Shown: piece after piece, positions 8,146-18,697 of the stretch | Position numbering within the stretch: position 1 is the first letter of the stretch | How the letters are laid out: every line of letters starts with the position of its first letter | Notes under the pieces: generated by a model | The model's input: the letters and a program-made list of their open reading frames with translations, nothing else | What the model was told of the DNA's origin: nothing | Database searches by the model: none | NCBI GenBank assembly: GCA_030156945.1 | Contig: JASGLT010000004.1 | Coordinates: 44,116-108,115, forward strand | Reading direction: 5' to 3' | From: Thermococcaceae archaeon | GTDB lineage: Archaea; Methanobacteriota_B; Thermococci; Thermococcales; Thermococcaceae | DNA length: 64,000 bases | Translations under genes and position numbers: made by a program

Positions 8146-9288
8146 ATGATTGAACGGGAGCAAATTCTTGAGGTTCTCGAAGGGTATGAGAAGGATAAGA
8201 TAAAGGTGGGCGTCATCGGAAGCCACTCGGCCCTTGACATAGCCGATGGGGCCAAGGCCGAAGGTTTTAAGACGGTCGTAGTTGCGCAGAAGGGGCGGCA
8301 CAGGACTTATGCCGAGTACTTCAAGGAGAAGAAGACGAGGGACGGCCTGACTAAGGGTTTCATTGACGAAGTAATCGTTCTTGAGAAGTTCGGCCAGATA
8401 ATCGACATCCAAGAAGAACTGAGGAAGAGGAACGTTATCTTCGTTCCGAACCGGTCCTTTGTTGTCTACACTGGCATTGATAGGGTTGAGAACGAGTTCC
8501 TTGTGCCCCTCTTTGGAAGCAGAAACCTTCTGAGGAGCGAAGAGAGGAGTGAAGAGAAGAGCTACTACTGGCTCCTTGAGAAGGCGGGTCTACCCTACCC
8601 AGAACCCGTTAAGCCGGAAGAAATCGACGAGGTAGGCCTCGTCATAGTCAAGCTCCCCCACGCAAAGAAGAGACTTGAAAGGGGCTTCTTCACGGCCGCT
8701 TCTTACAGGGAGTTCAGGGAGAAGGCAGAACGTTTAATCAAGCTCGGCGTCATCACAGAGGAAGACCTCGCCAAGGCAAGGATAGAGCGCTACATCATCG
8801 GCCCGGTCTTCAACTTCGACTTCTTCTACTCGCCGCTCGACGAGGAGATAGAGCTCCTCGGGATAGACTGGCGCTTCGAGACGAGCCTCGACGGCCACGT
8901 TAGGCTTCCAGCGAGCCAGCAGCTCACACTTCCCGAACACCAATTCGAGCCAGAATATACTGTCTGCGGCCACGCTTCCTCAACGCTTCGCGAGTCCCTT
9001 CTGGAGAAGGTATTCGACATGGCCGAGAAGTACGTCAAAGCCACTCAAGAGTACTATCCTCCAGGTATAATCGGGCCGTTCACACTCCAGACCGCTGTGG
9101 ACAAAGACCTGAACTTCTACATCTACGACGTTGCCCCGAGGACCGGAGGCGGAACGAACATCCACATGGCTATGGGACACCCCTACGGCAACGCCCTCTG
9201 GAGGAAGGAAATGAGCACGGGAAGAAGGGTTGCGCTCGAAATCAAGAGGGCAATTGAGCTGGACGAGCTCGAAAAGGTCGTTACCTGA
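8146..9288 (+). CDS. purP: FAICAR synthetase family protein PurP (paralogue 1)
   Basis: PurP makes FAICAR from AICAR, formate and ATP in archaea that lack the folate-dependent PurH transformylase. The 380-residue ATP-grasp product has the family opening KVGVIGSHSALDIADGAKAEG (about residue 20), an ATP-binding IVKLPHAKKRLERGFF segment and the C-terminal block IYDVAPRTGGGTNIHM. It starts at an ATG preceded by GAGGGGTGA, just past the purD stop. A second, shorter PurP homologue lies at 14352-15347. This copy is in the purD operon and the other in the purL operon. Which one carries the main FAICAR activity cannot be told from sequence alone. Confidence 0.9.
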   Translation: MIEREQILEVLEGYEKDKIKVGVIGSHSALDIADGAKAEGFKTVVVAQKGRHRTYAEYFKEKKTRDGLTKGFIDEVIVLEKFGQIIDIQEELRKRNVIFVPNRSFVVYTGIDRVENEFLVPLFGSRNLLRSEERSEEKSYYWLLEKAGLPYPEPVKPEEIDEVGLVIVKLPHAKKRLERGFFTAASYREFREKAERLIKLGVITEEDLAKARIERYIIGPVFNFDFFYSPLDEEIELLGIDWRFETSLDGHVRLPASQQLTLPEHQFEPEYTVCGHASSTLRESLLEKVFDMAEKYVKATQEYYPPGIIGPFTLQTAVDKDLNFYIYDVAPRTGGGTNIHMAMGHPYGNALWRKEMSTGRRVALEIKRAIELDELEKVVT

Positions 9289-9315
9289 TTCTTTTAACTT
9301 CTTTGGGTGAAACCC

Positions 9316-9828
9316 ATGCAGATAGCGGTTGCAGGCTCAGGAGACGATGTGTTGATTCCGAAGGCAGAGAAGAAAGCCAGAGCCTTCGCAAGGGCCCTTC
9401 CGCGGGAAGCGGTTCTGCTGACGGGAGGAAAGGGCGGAATAATGAGAGTGGTTTCAGAGGAATTCAGGAGAAGGGGCGGAACCGTCGTTGGGATTCTGCC
9501 CTACAGGGAGGATGGGAACGAGTTCAACTCCGTAAGGATCAAAACCGGCCTCAATCCTGTCGGGCGAAGCGTTGTATTAGTGGGCTCGGCCGACGTCCTC
9601 GTCGTCCTCGGGGGCGGTGCAGGGACGATGATCGAAGCTCTGATGGCCTACAACCTTGGAATTCCAGTGGTCTTGCTCACCGGTACCGGCTATCCAAGCG
9701 ATGGACTCTCTGAGCTCCTGGTAAACGGCTACTTCGACCACAGAAAGAGGGCAAAAGTTCTCGTTACCGAAGACCCGGAGGAAGCAGCCGGCCTGGCAGC
9801 TGAACTCAGCTCCAAGCACTCCGGATGA
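9316..9828 (+). CDS. SLOG/LOG-superfamily Rossmann protein
   Basis: A 170-residue protein of the so-called lysine-decarboxylase-like superfamily, whose studied members are nucleotide-binding proteins or cytokinin-type phosphoribohydrolases. The visible blocks are IAVAGSGDD at the N terminus, LLTGGKGGIMRVVSEEFRR near residue 37 and the glycine loop LVVLGGGAGTMIEALMA near 98, a variant of the PGGxGTxxE active-site motif with GG in place of PG. The start ATG at 9316 follows GGGTGA. It lies immediately after purP, which would suit a nucleotide-linked role, but a TATA-like CTTTTAAC between them means it may have its own promoter. The substrate is unknown. Confidence 0.8.
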   Translation: MQIAVAGSGDDVLIPKAEKKARAFARALPREAVLLTGGKGGIMRVVSEEFRRRGGTVVGILPYREDGNEFNSVRIKTGLNPVGRSVVLVGSADVLVVLGGGAGTMIEALMAYNLGIPVVLLTGTGYPSDGLSELLVNGYFDHRKRAKVLVTEDPEEAAGLAAELSSKHSG

Positions 9829-9946
9829 TGTTTCCTTTTATTCCTCAAATTTCCGGATTTAATTCGTGGAGTGCTTTCGAACGCCGCATCTCCTTCGAGG
9901 AACGTTTTTAAGACCTAAGCCGGGCACTTCTCCCGGAGGGATTCGA

Positions 9947-11146
9947 ATGGACAAGAGGTGGAGGACTGTCATCCTGGATATGTTGCTCGTGGCCGCTGGG
10001 TTCGGCACGATGCACATGCTCGAAAAGTTCAAAGATGCTGTCCTGCTCCACTACGGGATAGCCGAGAGCGCTCTGAGGTACCAGCAGACGGCCTACGTCG
10101 TCGGCCTGTTCGTGGCTTTTCTCCTCGGTGGAACCGGACTCTTCAAGGGTTCCTTCAAGAGGAGCGTCGCTTTGATAGTCAGCTTCGCCGCAGTACCACA
10201 GTTTATAATCCCCTTCGTGGGCAACTGGTGGATAGTGGTTGTCCTGCGCTTCTTCCAGGGCTTCATAGTCGCGTTGATAGCGGTCTTCAGCACCCAGATA
10301 GCGAGGCTCTTTCTCGCTGAGAGACCCTTTGCCAAGGGCGTAGTTCTCTCTGGAATTTTCTGGGGCGGAATCTACGGCATAGGGCTCGCGAGATGGGCCG
10401 GTGGAAAGAACGCCGCGTGGGGAGACGTTCAGAAGGTCTTCCTCCTCTCGGCCGTTGTTATGTACGCCATGCTCGCCCTCTGGTGGCTCCTCGTGGAGGA
10501 CTTTGAGATACCGAAGGAGAAGCACAGATCCAAAGGAACAAACGTCTGGAAGATGCCCTTCACCTGGGTCTTTGGGCTCACCTTCTTCCCCGCCCTCTGG
10601 ATAATCTTCACCCTCGGCTCGTTCACCCTCCACCACGCTGAATTCACCGAGAGCCAGACGGCCAACCTCGTCATGGCCCTCGAAATCTCGATGGGCCTCT
10701 GGTCGATCATAATGGGCTATTTGGGCTACCGCTTCTCAGTTAAGAACACATCCAACCGGGGCCTCTTCAAGGCCATCGTAAGCGTCATGACTATCTCCTA
10801 TGCAGTAACCCTCCTCGGCCTCGTGGCCGTGTGGAAGGCAACCGGGGCAAGCGACTATACCATGGCCCTCATAGGCTTCGCGATAGCGGGAATAGTTCAG
10901 GGAACCGGCCCAGCATTCTGGACGACTGCACCGGCGGCATATCCAAAGGAAATCTATCCTGAGGCCAGCTTCGCCCTTGGGCTCATTTCCAACAGCGCCA
11001 ACATCTTCGCACCCAACGTGATGCTCATCCTGGTCAGTGGGCTCAACACTGGGATGCTAATATACATGGCCATGCCCCTGCTCGGAATACTCCTCCTCCT
11101 GGCCTCCTCCAGGATGAGGCTCCCGGTTGAGGAGTTCGGGGCTTGA
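9947..11146 (+). CDS. major facilitator superfamily transporter
   Basis: A 399-residue polytopic membrane protein with about twelve hydrophobic segments and MFS-style loops, including a basic cytoplasmic stretch near the middle (EIPKEKHRSKGTNVWK) and a GTGPAFWTTAPAAYPKEIYPEASF block in the C-terminal half that resembles the MFS helix 10-11 loop. The open frame extends further upstream, but the ATG at 9947 is preceded by CCGGAGGGATT, a clear ribosome site, and a TATA-like CGTTTTTAAG lies about 40 bases before it. The substrate cannot be told. Its place between pur operons makes a nucleobase or nucleoside possible, but it has no purine-type operator pair. Confidence 0.85.
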   Translation: MDKRWRTVILDMLLVAAGFGTMHMLEKFKDAVLLHYGIAESALRYQQTAYVVGLFVAFLLGGTGLFKGSFKRSVALIVSFAAVPQFIIPFVGNWWIVVVLRFFQGFIVALIAVFSTQIARLFLAERPFAKGVVLSGIFWGGIYGIGLARWAGGKNAAWGDVQKVFLLSAVVMYAMLALWWLLVEDFEIPKEKHRSKGTNVWKMPFTWVFGLTFFPALWIIFTLGSFTLHHAEFTESQTANLVMALEISMGLWSIIMGYLGYRFSVKNTSNRGLFKAIVSVMTISYAVTLLGLVAVWKATGASDYTMALIGFAIAGIVQGTGPAFWTTAPAAYPKEIYPEASFALGLISNSANIFAPNVMLILVSGLNTGMLIYMAMPLLGILLLLASSRMRLPVEEFGA

Positions 11147-11225
11147 ATGCCCCTTTCCTTTTCTGCAACTCCCTTGTTTGTAGTTTGTTCTTGGTTTCTC
11201 GGGTTTGAGAGTTCCCTTCTTGATT

Positions 11226-11281
11226 TACATTTTTATGTTAAAATAAACCTTAAAAACTCCAGATTTTTACATTTTTCTGAC
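11226..11281 (+). promoter_or_regulatory. purS operon promoter with paired 14-bp sites
   Basis: Site 1, TACATTTTTATGTT, lies at 11226-11239 and site 2, TACATTTTTCTGAC, at 11268-11281, 42 bp apart, flanking TATA-like CTTAAAAA at 11249-11256. This is the third occurrence of the same layout and the controlling region for purSQL and probably purP2. Site 2 ends 12 bases before the purS start codon, so it would block initiation or the first transcribed bases. Confidence 0.6.
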
Positions 11282-11293
11282 AAGGTGGTGGGC

Positions 11294-11536
11294 ATGAAGT
11301 GGAAGGTCAATGTCATCGTCCGGCTTAAGGAGGGCCTCAACGACCCGGAGGGAAGGGTCATCCAGAACGCTCTGAGGAACCTCGGGTTCAATGTGGAGAA
11401 CCTGCGCGTTCCCAAGTACTTCGAGTTCGAGCTTGAGAGCGAAAATCCCGAAAGAGAAGCTGAGGAGATGTGCAGGAAGCTCCTCGCCAATCCTCTTATC
11501 CATGAGTGGGAGTACAGCATAGAGCCGGTGAGCTGA
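11294..11536 (+). CDS. purS: FGAM synthase subunit PurS
   Basis: A small 80-residue subunit of phosphoribosylformylglycinamidine synthase. PurS bridges PurL and PurQ and helps channel ammonia. The sequence is the usual ferredoxin-like Pur[21 protein letters not shown] at the N terminus, then a [16 protein letters not shown] strand-turn-strand, and a C-terminal [16 protein letters not shown]. Although the frame is open far upstream, the ATG at 11294 follows the ribosome site GGTGGTGG and gives the normal length. It is separated from purQ by a single base, and the operon continues to purL and a second purP. Confidence 0.96.
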   Translation: MKWKVNVIVRLKEGLNDPEGRVIQNALRNLGFNVENLRVPKYFEFELESENPEREAEEMCRKLLANPLIHEWEYSIEPVS

Positions 11537-11537
11537 G

Positions 11538-12209
11538 ATGGTGAAGTTCGCTGTAGTTGTATTCCCTGGAACGAACTGCGACTTCGAGACAGAGAGGGCA
11601 ATAAGAAAGGCTGGAGGGGAAGCTGAACGAGTCTGGTACAAGACCTCGCTGAAGGACTTCGACGGCGTCGTCCTTCCCGGGGGCTTCAGCTACGCCGACT
11701 ACCTCAGGGCGGGGGCGATAGCGGCGAGGCAGGAGATAATGGAGGAAGTTAAGGAGTTCGCCCGCGAAGGAAGACCTGTCCTCGGAATATGCAACGGCTT
11801 CCAGGTTCTCACGGAGTCAGAGCTTCTTCCCGGAGCACTGAGGCCGAACAGGGTTCCGAGGTTCATCTGCAGGTGGGTTCACCTCAGGGTTGTTGATACT
11901 GAAACGCCCTTCACCCAGTTCTACGAACCCGGGGAGGTCATCAGGATGCCGATAGCACACGCGGAGGGCAACTACTACACTGACGACCCCTCGAAGGTTA
12001 GAGTGGTTTTCCAGTACAGCGACGAGAAAGGCAACATCACGGAGGAAGCGAACCCCAACGGCTCCATCATGAACATAGCGGCGGTAGCTAACGAGAGGGG
12101 CAACGTTTTGGGAACCATGCCGCACCCGGAGAGGGCAAGCGACCGCTTTTTGGGCAGTGAGGACGGGCTGAGACTGTTCAGGAGCATGGTGGAGTGGGCA
12201 AGGAGGTGA
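11538..12209 (+). CDS. purQ: FGAM synthase glutaminase subunit PurQ
   Basis: The class I glutamine amidotransferase of the FGAM synthase complex, 223 residues, releases ammonia from glutamine for PurL. The nucleophile Cys85 is in [11 protein letters not shown], the oxyanion-strand motif [15 protein letters not shown] lies near residue 46, and the catalytic His-Pro-Glu appears as MPHPERAS near residue 196. Its start is one base after the purS stop and its end is four bases before purL, consistent with stoichiometric co-translation of the three subunits. Confidence 0.97.
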   Translation: MVKFAVVVFPGTNCDFETERAIRKAGGEAERVWYKTSLKDFDGVVLPGGFSYADYLRAGAIAARQEIMEEVKEFAREGRPVLGICNGFQVLTESELLPGALRPNRVPRFICRWVHLRVVDTETPFTQFYEPGEVIRMPIAHAEGNYYTDDPSKVRVVFQYSDEKGNITEEANPNGSIMNIAAVANERGNVLGTMPHPERASDRFLGSEDGLRLFRSMVEWARR

Positions 12210-12213
12210 AATC

Positions 12214-15368
<3,155 letters not shown>

Positions 15369-15409
15369 GAAAGGGTCGAATTAGGCGTAAAGGCGTTTAG
15401 GTGATGAAA

Positions 15410-16333
15410 ATGTGGGAGAGCTTCATCGAGGAGAAGGTTAGGGAGATAAGGGAGACAGTTGGAGATGGAAAGGCCATCATTGCGCTCTCGGGCGGTGTTG
15501 ACAGCTCAACGGCAGCGATTCTGGCGCACAGGGCTATAGGCGACAGACTGCATGCTGTCTTCGTGAACACGGGCTTCATGCGCAAGAACGAACCCGAGTT
15601 CGTGGTCAAAACCTTCCGCGACGAGTTTGGACTGAACCTCCACTATGTGGATGCCAGCGAGCGCTTCTTCATGGAGCTCAAGGGCGTTACCGACCCAGAG
15701 GAGAAGAGAAAGATAATCGGCAGAGTCTTCATCGAGGTCTTTGAAGAGATAGCGAAGGAGATAAACGCCGACTTCCTGATTCAAGGCACGATAGCCCCGG
15801 ACTGGATAGAGAGCCAGGGCAAGATAAAGAGCCACCACAACGTTGGCGGGCTTCCAGAGAGGCTCAACCTCAAGCTGATTGAACCTTTGAGAGACCTCTA
15901 CAAGGACGAGGTTAGGGAGCTGGCGAAGGAGCTAGGGCTTCCAGAGAAGATATACAACCGCATGCCCTTCCCTGGGCCAGGCCTAGCGGTCAGAGTTCTC
16001 GGAGAGGTCACGCCTGAGAAGGTCGCCATCGTCAGGGAAGCAAACGCGATAGTCGAGGAGGAGATCGAGAAGGCCGGACTCAAGCCCTGGCAGGCCTTCG
16101 CAGTTCTGCTGGGCGTTAAAACCGTGGGAGTTCAGGGCGACATAAGGGCCTACAAGGAGACGGTAGCGGTTCGCGTTGTTGAGAGCCTTGACGGGATGAC
16201 CGCCAACGCGATGAACGTCCCGTGGGAAGTTCTCCAGAGGATAGCATTCAGGATAACGAGCGAGATTCCCGAGGTCGGGAGGGTGCTCTACGACATCACC
16301 AACAAGCCTCCGGCGACGATAGAGTTCGAGTGA
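15410..16333 (+). CDS. guaAB: GMP synthetase, ATP-pyrophosphatase subunit
   Basis: Converts XMP to GMP by adenylation and amination. In Thermococcales this half of GuaA is a separate protein. The 307-residue product has the PP-loop ALSGGVDSS at residues 26-32 and the GuaA dimerisation domain with [14 protein letters not shown] near 184 and the C-terminal [13 protein letters not shown] that binds XMP. Three in-frame starts are possible; the ATG at 15410 is taken because GGTGATG just before it provides the ribosome site. Its glutaminase partner lies 700 bases downstream, after an intervening toxin-antitoxin pair. Confidence 0.96.
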   Translation: MWESFIEEKVREIRETVGDGKAIIALSGGVDSSTAAILAHRAIGDRLHAVFVNTGFMRKNEPEFVVKTFRDEFGLNLHYVDASERFFMELKGVTDPEEKRKIIGRVFIEVFEEIAKEINADFLIQGTIAPDWIESQGKIKSHHNVGGLPERLNLKLIEPLRDLYKDEVRELAKELGLPEKIYNRMPFPGPGLAVRVLGEVTPEKVAIVREANAIVEEEIEKAGLKPWQAFAVLLGVKTVGVQGDIRAYKETVAVRVVESLDGMTANAMNVPWEVLQRIAFRITSEIPEVGRVLYDITNKPPATIEFE

Positions 16334-16375
16334 AAGCCTTATCTACTTTGACGACGAAGTTAGAGCGGTGGGAGA

Positions 16376-16594
16376 ATGGGAGAGAACGTTGAGGTCGTTG
16401 AAGCGGTTTACGAGAACGGCGTGCTGAAGCCGCTCAAGCCGCTGAAGCTGAAGGAGGGGGAGCATATAGTGATAAAGCTCTACAGGAAGGGCATAGTTGA
16501 GAAAACGGAAAAATTCAGGAAAATAATATCCCCCGAGAACTTCAAAGAAAGCCCTGAAGAGTACCTCCAGAAGCTCAGGGAGGAGAGGCTATGA
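16376..16594 (+). CDS. vapB: AF2212-like (DUF104) antitoxin
   Basis: A 72-residue protein with the opening EVVEAVYENGVLKPLKPLKLKEGE, the hallmark of the AF2212-like antitoxin domain (formerly DUF104), in which the Y/F-E-N-G-V-L/F-x-P-L-x-P/K pattern forms a small beta barrel. A charged C-terminal tail ([11 protein letters not shown]) probably binds and blocks the toxin. The gene begins about 40 bases after guaAB with GTGGGAGA before the ATG, and its end overlaps the toxin start by 4 bases. The pair is inserted between the two GMP synthetase subunit genes and appears to be co-transcribed with them. Confidence 0.85.
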   Translation: MGENVEVVEAVYENGVLKPLKPLKLKEGEHIVIKLYRKGIVEKTEKFRKIISPENFKESPEEYLQKLREERL

Positions 16595-17040
16595 AGGCTG
16601 TCCTCGATACCTCTGTTGTGGTTAATCTTTTTTCCAGTTTTTATCCCAACAGGTCTGAAGTCGCCAAAAGGATCGCCAGGCTCTCGGAAATGGGCGTTCT
16701 TGAAATCTATGCTCCGAGGCTCGGGGAGTTCGAGTTCATATCAGTCCTATCTAGATTCCTTCCCCAAGAGATGGTGAGGGAAGCTCACGAAGTATATATG
16801 GAACTCGTTGCAGATTTTGTGGGGGAAGGCCTTTTGTCCGATAGAATCCTTGAACTCGCCTTTTCAACCGGTTATCGCGTTCCTGACCTTTACTTCGTTG
16901 CGACTGCGCAGTATATCAAAGCTTTCCTCCTCACAAACGACCGAAAAATGGCCGATATGGCCAGGTCCGCTGGTGTGAAGGCTTTCTACCTCGTTGAAGA
17001 GGCCGATGAGTTTTTCAAGCTTGCGGGGGTGAGTGGATGA
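16591..17040 (+). CDS. vapC: PIN-domain ribonuclease toxin (VapC family)
   Basis: A 149-residue PIN-domain protein, a metal-dependent RNase that in VapBC systems cleaves specific RNAs. The acidic active-site residues are present: Asp6 in [14 protein letters not shown], Glu near residue 46 in [11 protein letters not shown], Asp near 94 in [12 protein letters not shown] and Asp near 112 in [12 protein letters not shown]. It overlaps the antitoxin by 4 bases and the glutaminase subunit downstream by 4 bases (ATGA). The toxin gene is therefore translationally tied to an essential biosynthetic gene on both sides, which is unusual for a mobile toxin. Confidence 0.88.
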   Translation: MKAVLDTSVVVNLFSSFYPNRSEVAKRIARLSEMGVLEIYAPRLGEFEFISVLSRFLPQEMVREAHEVYMELVADFVGEGLLSDRILELAFSTGYRVPDLYFVATAQYIKAFLLTNDRKMADMARSAGVKAFYLVEEADEFFKLAGVSG

Positions 17041-17603
17041 TAGTCATAATGGATAACGGCGGGCAGTACGTCCACAGGATTTGGAGAACCCTCCGCTACC
17101 TCGGCGTCGAGGCGAAAATAATCCCAAACACGACGCCGCTTGAGGAAATCAAGGCGATGAAGCCGAAGGGGATCATCTTCTCGGGAGGCCCGGACATCAA
17201 CAAAACCGGGAACTGTTCCGCCATCCTGGAGCACTACGATGAGTTCAACGTTCCTATCCTCGGAATATGCCTCGGCCACCAGCTCATAGCGAAGTACTTC
17301 GGCGGAAAGGTGGGAAGGGGCGAGAAGGCTGAGTACAGCCTTGTCGAGATAGAGATACTCGATGAGGATGATATCTTCAAAGGGCTTCCCAAGAAGCTGA
17401 AGGTCTGGGAGAGCCACATGGACGAGGTCAAGGAGCTTCCGCCCGGCTTTAAGCGCCTGGCTAAGAGTGAGACCTGTCCCGTCGAGGCAATGAAGCACGA
17501 GAGCCTCCCGATCTACGGCGTCCAGTTCCACCCAGAGGTCGCCCACACCGAGCATGGAGCTGAAGTATACCGCAACTTCGCGGAGCTGTGTGGAGAGCTT
17601 TAG
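17037..17603 (+). CDS. guaAA: GMP synthetase, glutamine amidotransferase subunit
   Basis: The glutaminase half of the split archaeal GMP synthetase, 188 residues. It hydrolyses glutamine and passes ammonia to the ATP-pyrophosphatase subunit. The nucleophile Cys78 is in [10 protein letters not shown], with the [11 protein letters not shown] glycine loop near residue 49 and the catalytic His-Pro-Glu in [14 protein letters not shown] near residue 164. The start ATG overlaps the stop of the PIN toxin gene, so initiation probably depends on ribosomes finishing the toxin. Confidence 0.96.
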   Translation: MIVIMDNGGQYVHRIWRTLRYLGVEAKIIPNTTPLEEIKAMKPKGIIFSGGPDINKTGNCSAILEHYDEFNVPILGICLGHQLIAKYFGGKVGRGEKAEYSLVEIEILDEDDIFKGLPKKLKVWESHMDEVKELPPGFKRLAKSETCPVEAMKHESLPIYGVQFHPEVAHTEHGAEVYRNFAELCGEL

Positions 17604-17696
17604 TTCCTTCACCCATTTATTAAGTTCAAACCGACTGGATGTATTTTCTGACGAAAAACTTTTAAGCCATTTTTTCTTACATCAATCTGTGGTACA

Positions 17697-17972
17697 ATGG
17701 GGCACACCATTTATTACAACACTGAGATAAGAAGATGGGAGGACTTCAAGAAGTTCCTGAAAAGGATTGCCCGCGGGCTTGGTTATAGTTTGCTTCCTGA
17801 AAAGGAATGGATTATCCTGGTCCCTGATTCTGATGGGGTCGAGCCGCTCAAAATAAAGAAGTCAGGAGCCCATTCCGCAAAAACTTACCTCCGGGAGCCG
17901 TACCACTCAATATACCTGTTGATCCTCTACTCAGCCTCCGCTTTTGGTTCCGTTGAGGTCTGGGAGGACTGA
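17697..17972 (+). CDS. hypothetical protein, 91 aa
   Basis: A small soluble-looking protein that I do not recognise, with the opening MGHTIYYNTEIRRWEDFKKF, a central hydrophobic strand EWIILVPDSDG and a closing AFGSVEVWED. A TATA-like ACTTTTAAGCC lies about 40 bases upstream. The ribosome site is weak (GTGGT). The last 46 bases overlap the convergent DUF2101-like gene. Codon use is ordinary for this genome. The WEDF and EWIILVP segments suggest a compact alpha/beta fold, but no family or role can be named. Confidence 0.6.
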   Translation: MGHTIYYNTEIRRWEDFKKFLKRIARGLGYSLLPEKEWIILVPDSDGVEPLKIKKSGAHSAKTYLREPYHSIYLLILYSASAFGSVEVWED

Positions 17973-18688
17973 GTTTCCTCTAAGAAGACCTCAAGAATTC
18001 TGACCGGGACACTGCTCCTGAACCTCCTCTCCTCCACGAGGAGTTTGACAATGCTCCCCACCCTGAGATCATCAACCGCCTCCACCCAGTAAAAGCCGGG
18101 TTTAACGTTGGCAGCTATATCATCGTGGACGAAAACCCTTGCAAGGTCGTTTTTGATTTCCTCAACGACGCCATAGGTATAGTCCCTACCGTATCTCTCC
18201 TTAAAATACCATCTGAATGCAAGAACCACAACAAACACGGCAAATATGTAGAGGTAGTAGTGATAGAGCTCGGTAGCCACCCTCCTGAAGATGAGATACC
18301 CAAGGAAGGCCACAAAGGAAATTGTGGAGAGGACATAGTAGAAGAATCTATAGGGCTCGAGGTCTACAAAGTAATCCCCGTACTTTTTGAAAATCCACCT
18401 AAAGTAGAGGAGAAGCAGCAAGAAAAGCCCTGACAGGGGGATTATCCCACACCTGAAGACCACACAGATAAACGAGGCGACCAGGTAGGCAAGGAAAGCT
18501 ATCTGGAGCCTGAGACTGAGGAATTCATGCGGAGTTAGCTCCCTCTTTACGAACCTGCGCAAAATGGTAAAGGATGGCGGCCTTTCCGCGGGGTGCGGGT
18601 TGATTATATCAACGACCGCCCGCGAAATACTCCTTGCAAAAGCCTCCCCCCTCTCGCCAACTGTGTAGAGAAAGTCCTCGAATCCCAT
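17927..18688 (-). CDS. DUF2101-like membrane protein, last gene of the CetZ-pilin operon
   Basis: A 253-residue integral membrane protein. After a basic N-terminal region with a HPAERPPSF motif (about residues 31-39), typical of archaeal DUF2101 proteins, come four hydrophobic helices grouped as two pairs (about residues 62-95 and 113-155). A soluble C-terminal beta-rich domain of about 85 residues follows (YGVVEEIKNDLARVFVHDD and onward), resembling a small OB-like barrel. It begins 9 bases after the preceding large surface-protein gene with GGTGATAGC before the ATG. Family role is unknown. The recurrent pairing with surface genes here suggests membrane organisation or export. Confidence 0.75.
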   Translation of the reverse strand: MGFEDFLYTVGERGEAFARSISRAVVDIINPHPAERPPSFTILRRFVKRELTPHEFLSLRLQIAFLAYLVASFICVVFRCGIIPLSGLFLLLLLYFRWIFKKYGDYFVDLEPYRFFYYVLSTISFVAFLGYLIFRRVATELYHYYLYIFAVFVVVLAFRWYFKERYGRDYTYGVVEEIKNDLARVFVHDDIAANVKPGFYWVEAVDDLRVGSIVKLLVEERRFRSSVPVRILEVFLEETQSSQTSTEPKAEAE

Positions 18689-18697
18689 GCTATCACC

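Noticed and set aside
9908..10636. A 242-codon minus-strand frame across the MFS transporter gene
   Set aside because: It is rich in Glu, Pro and Gly with no domain, mirrors the codon pattern of the transporter on the other strand and has no ribosome site.
16376..17040. Reading the antitoxin and PIN genes as accessory subunits of GMP synthetase
   Set aside because: Both match toxin-antitoxin families clearly, with all PIN acidic residues in place, and GMP synthetase needs only the two flanking subunits.
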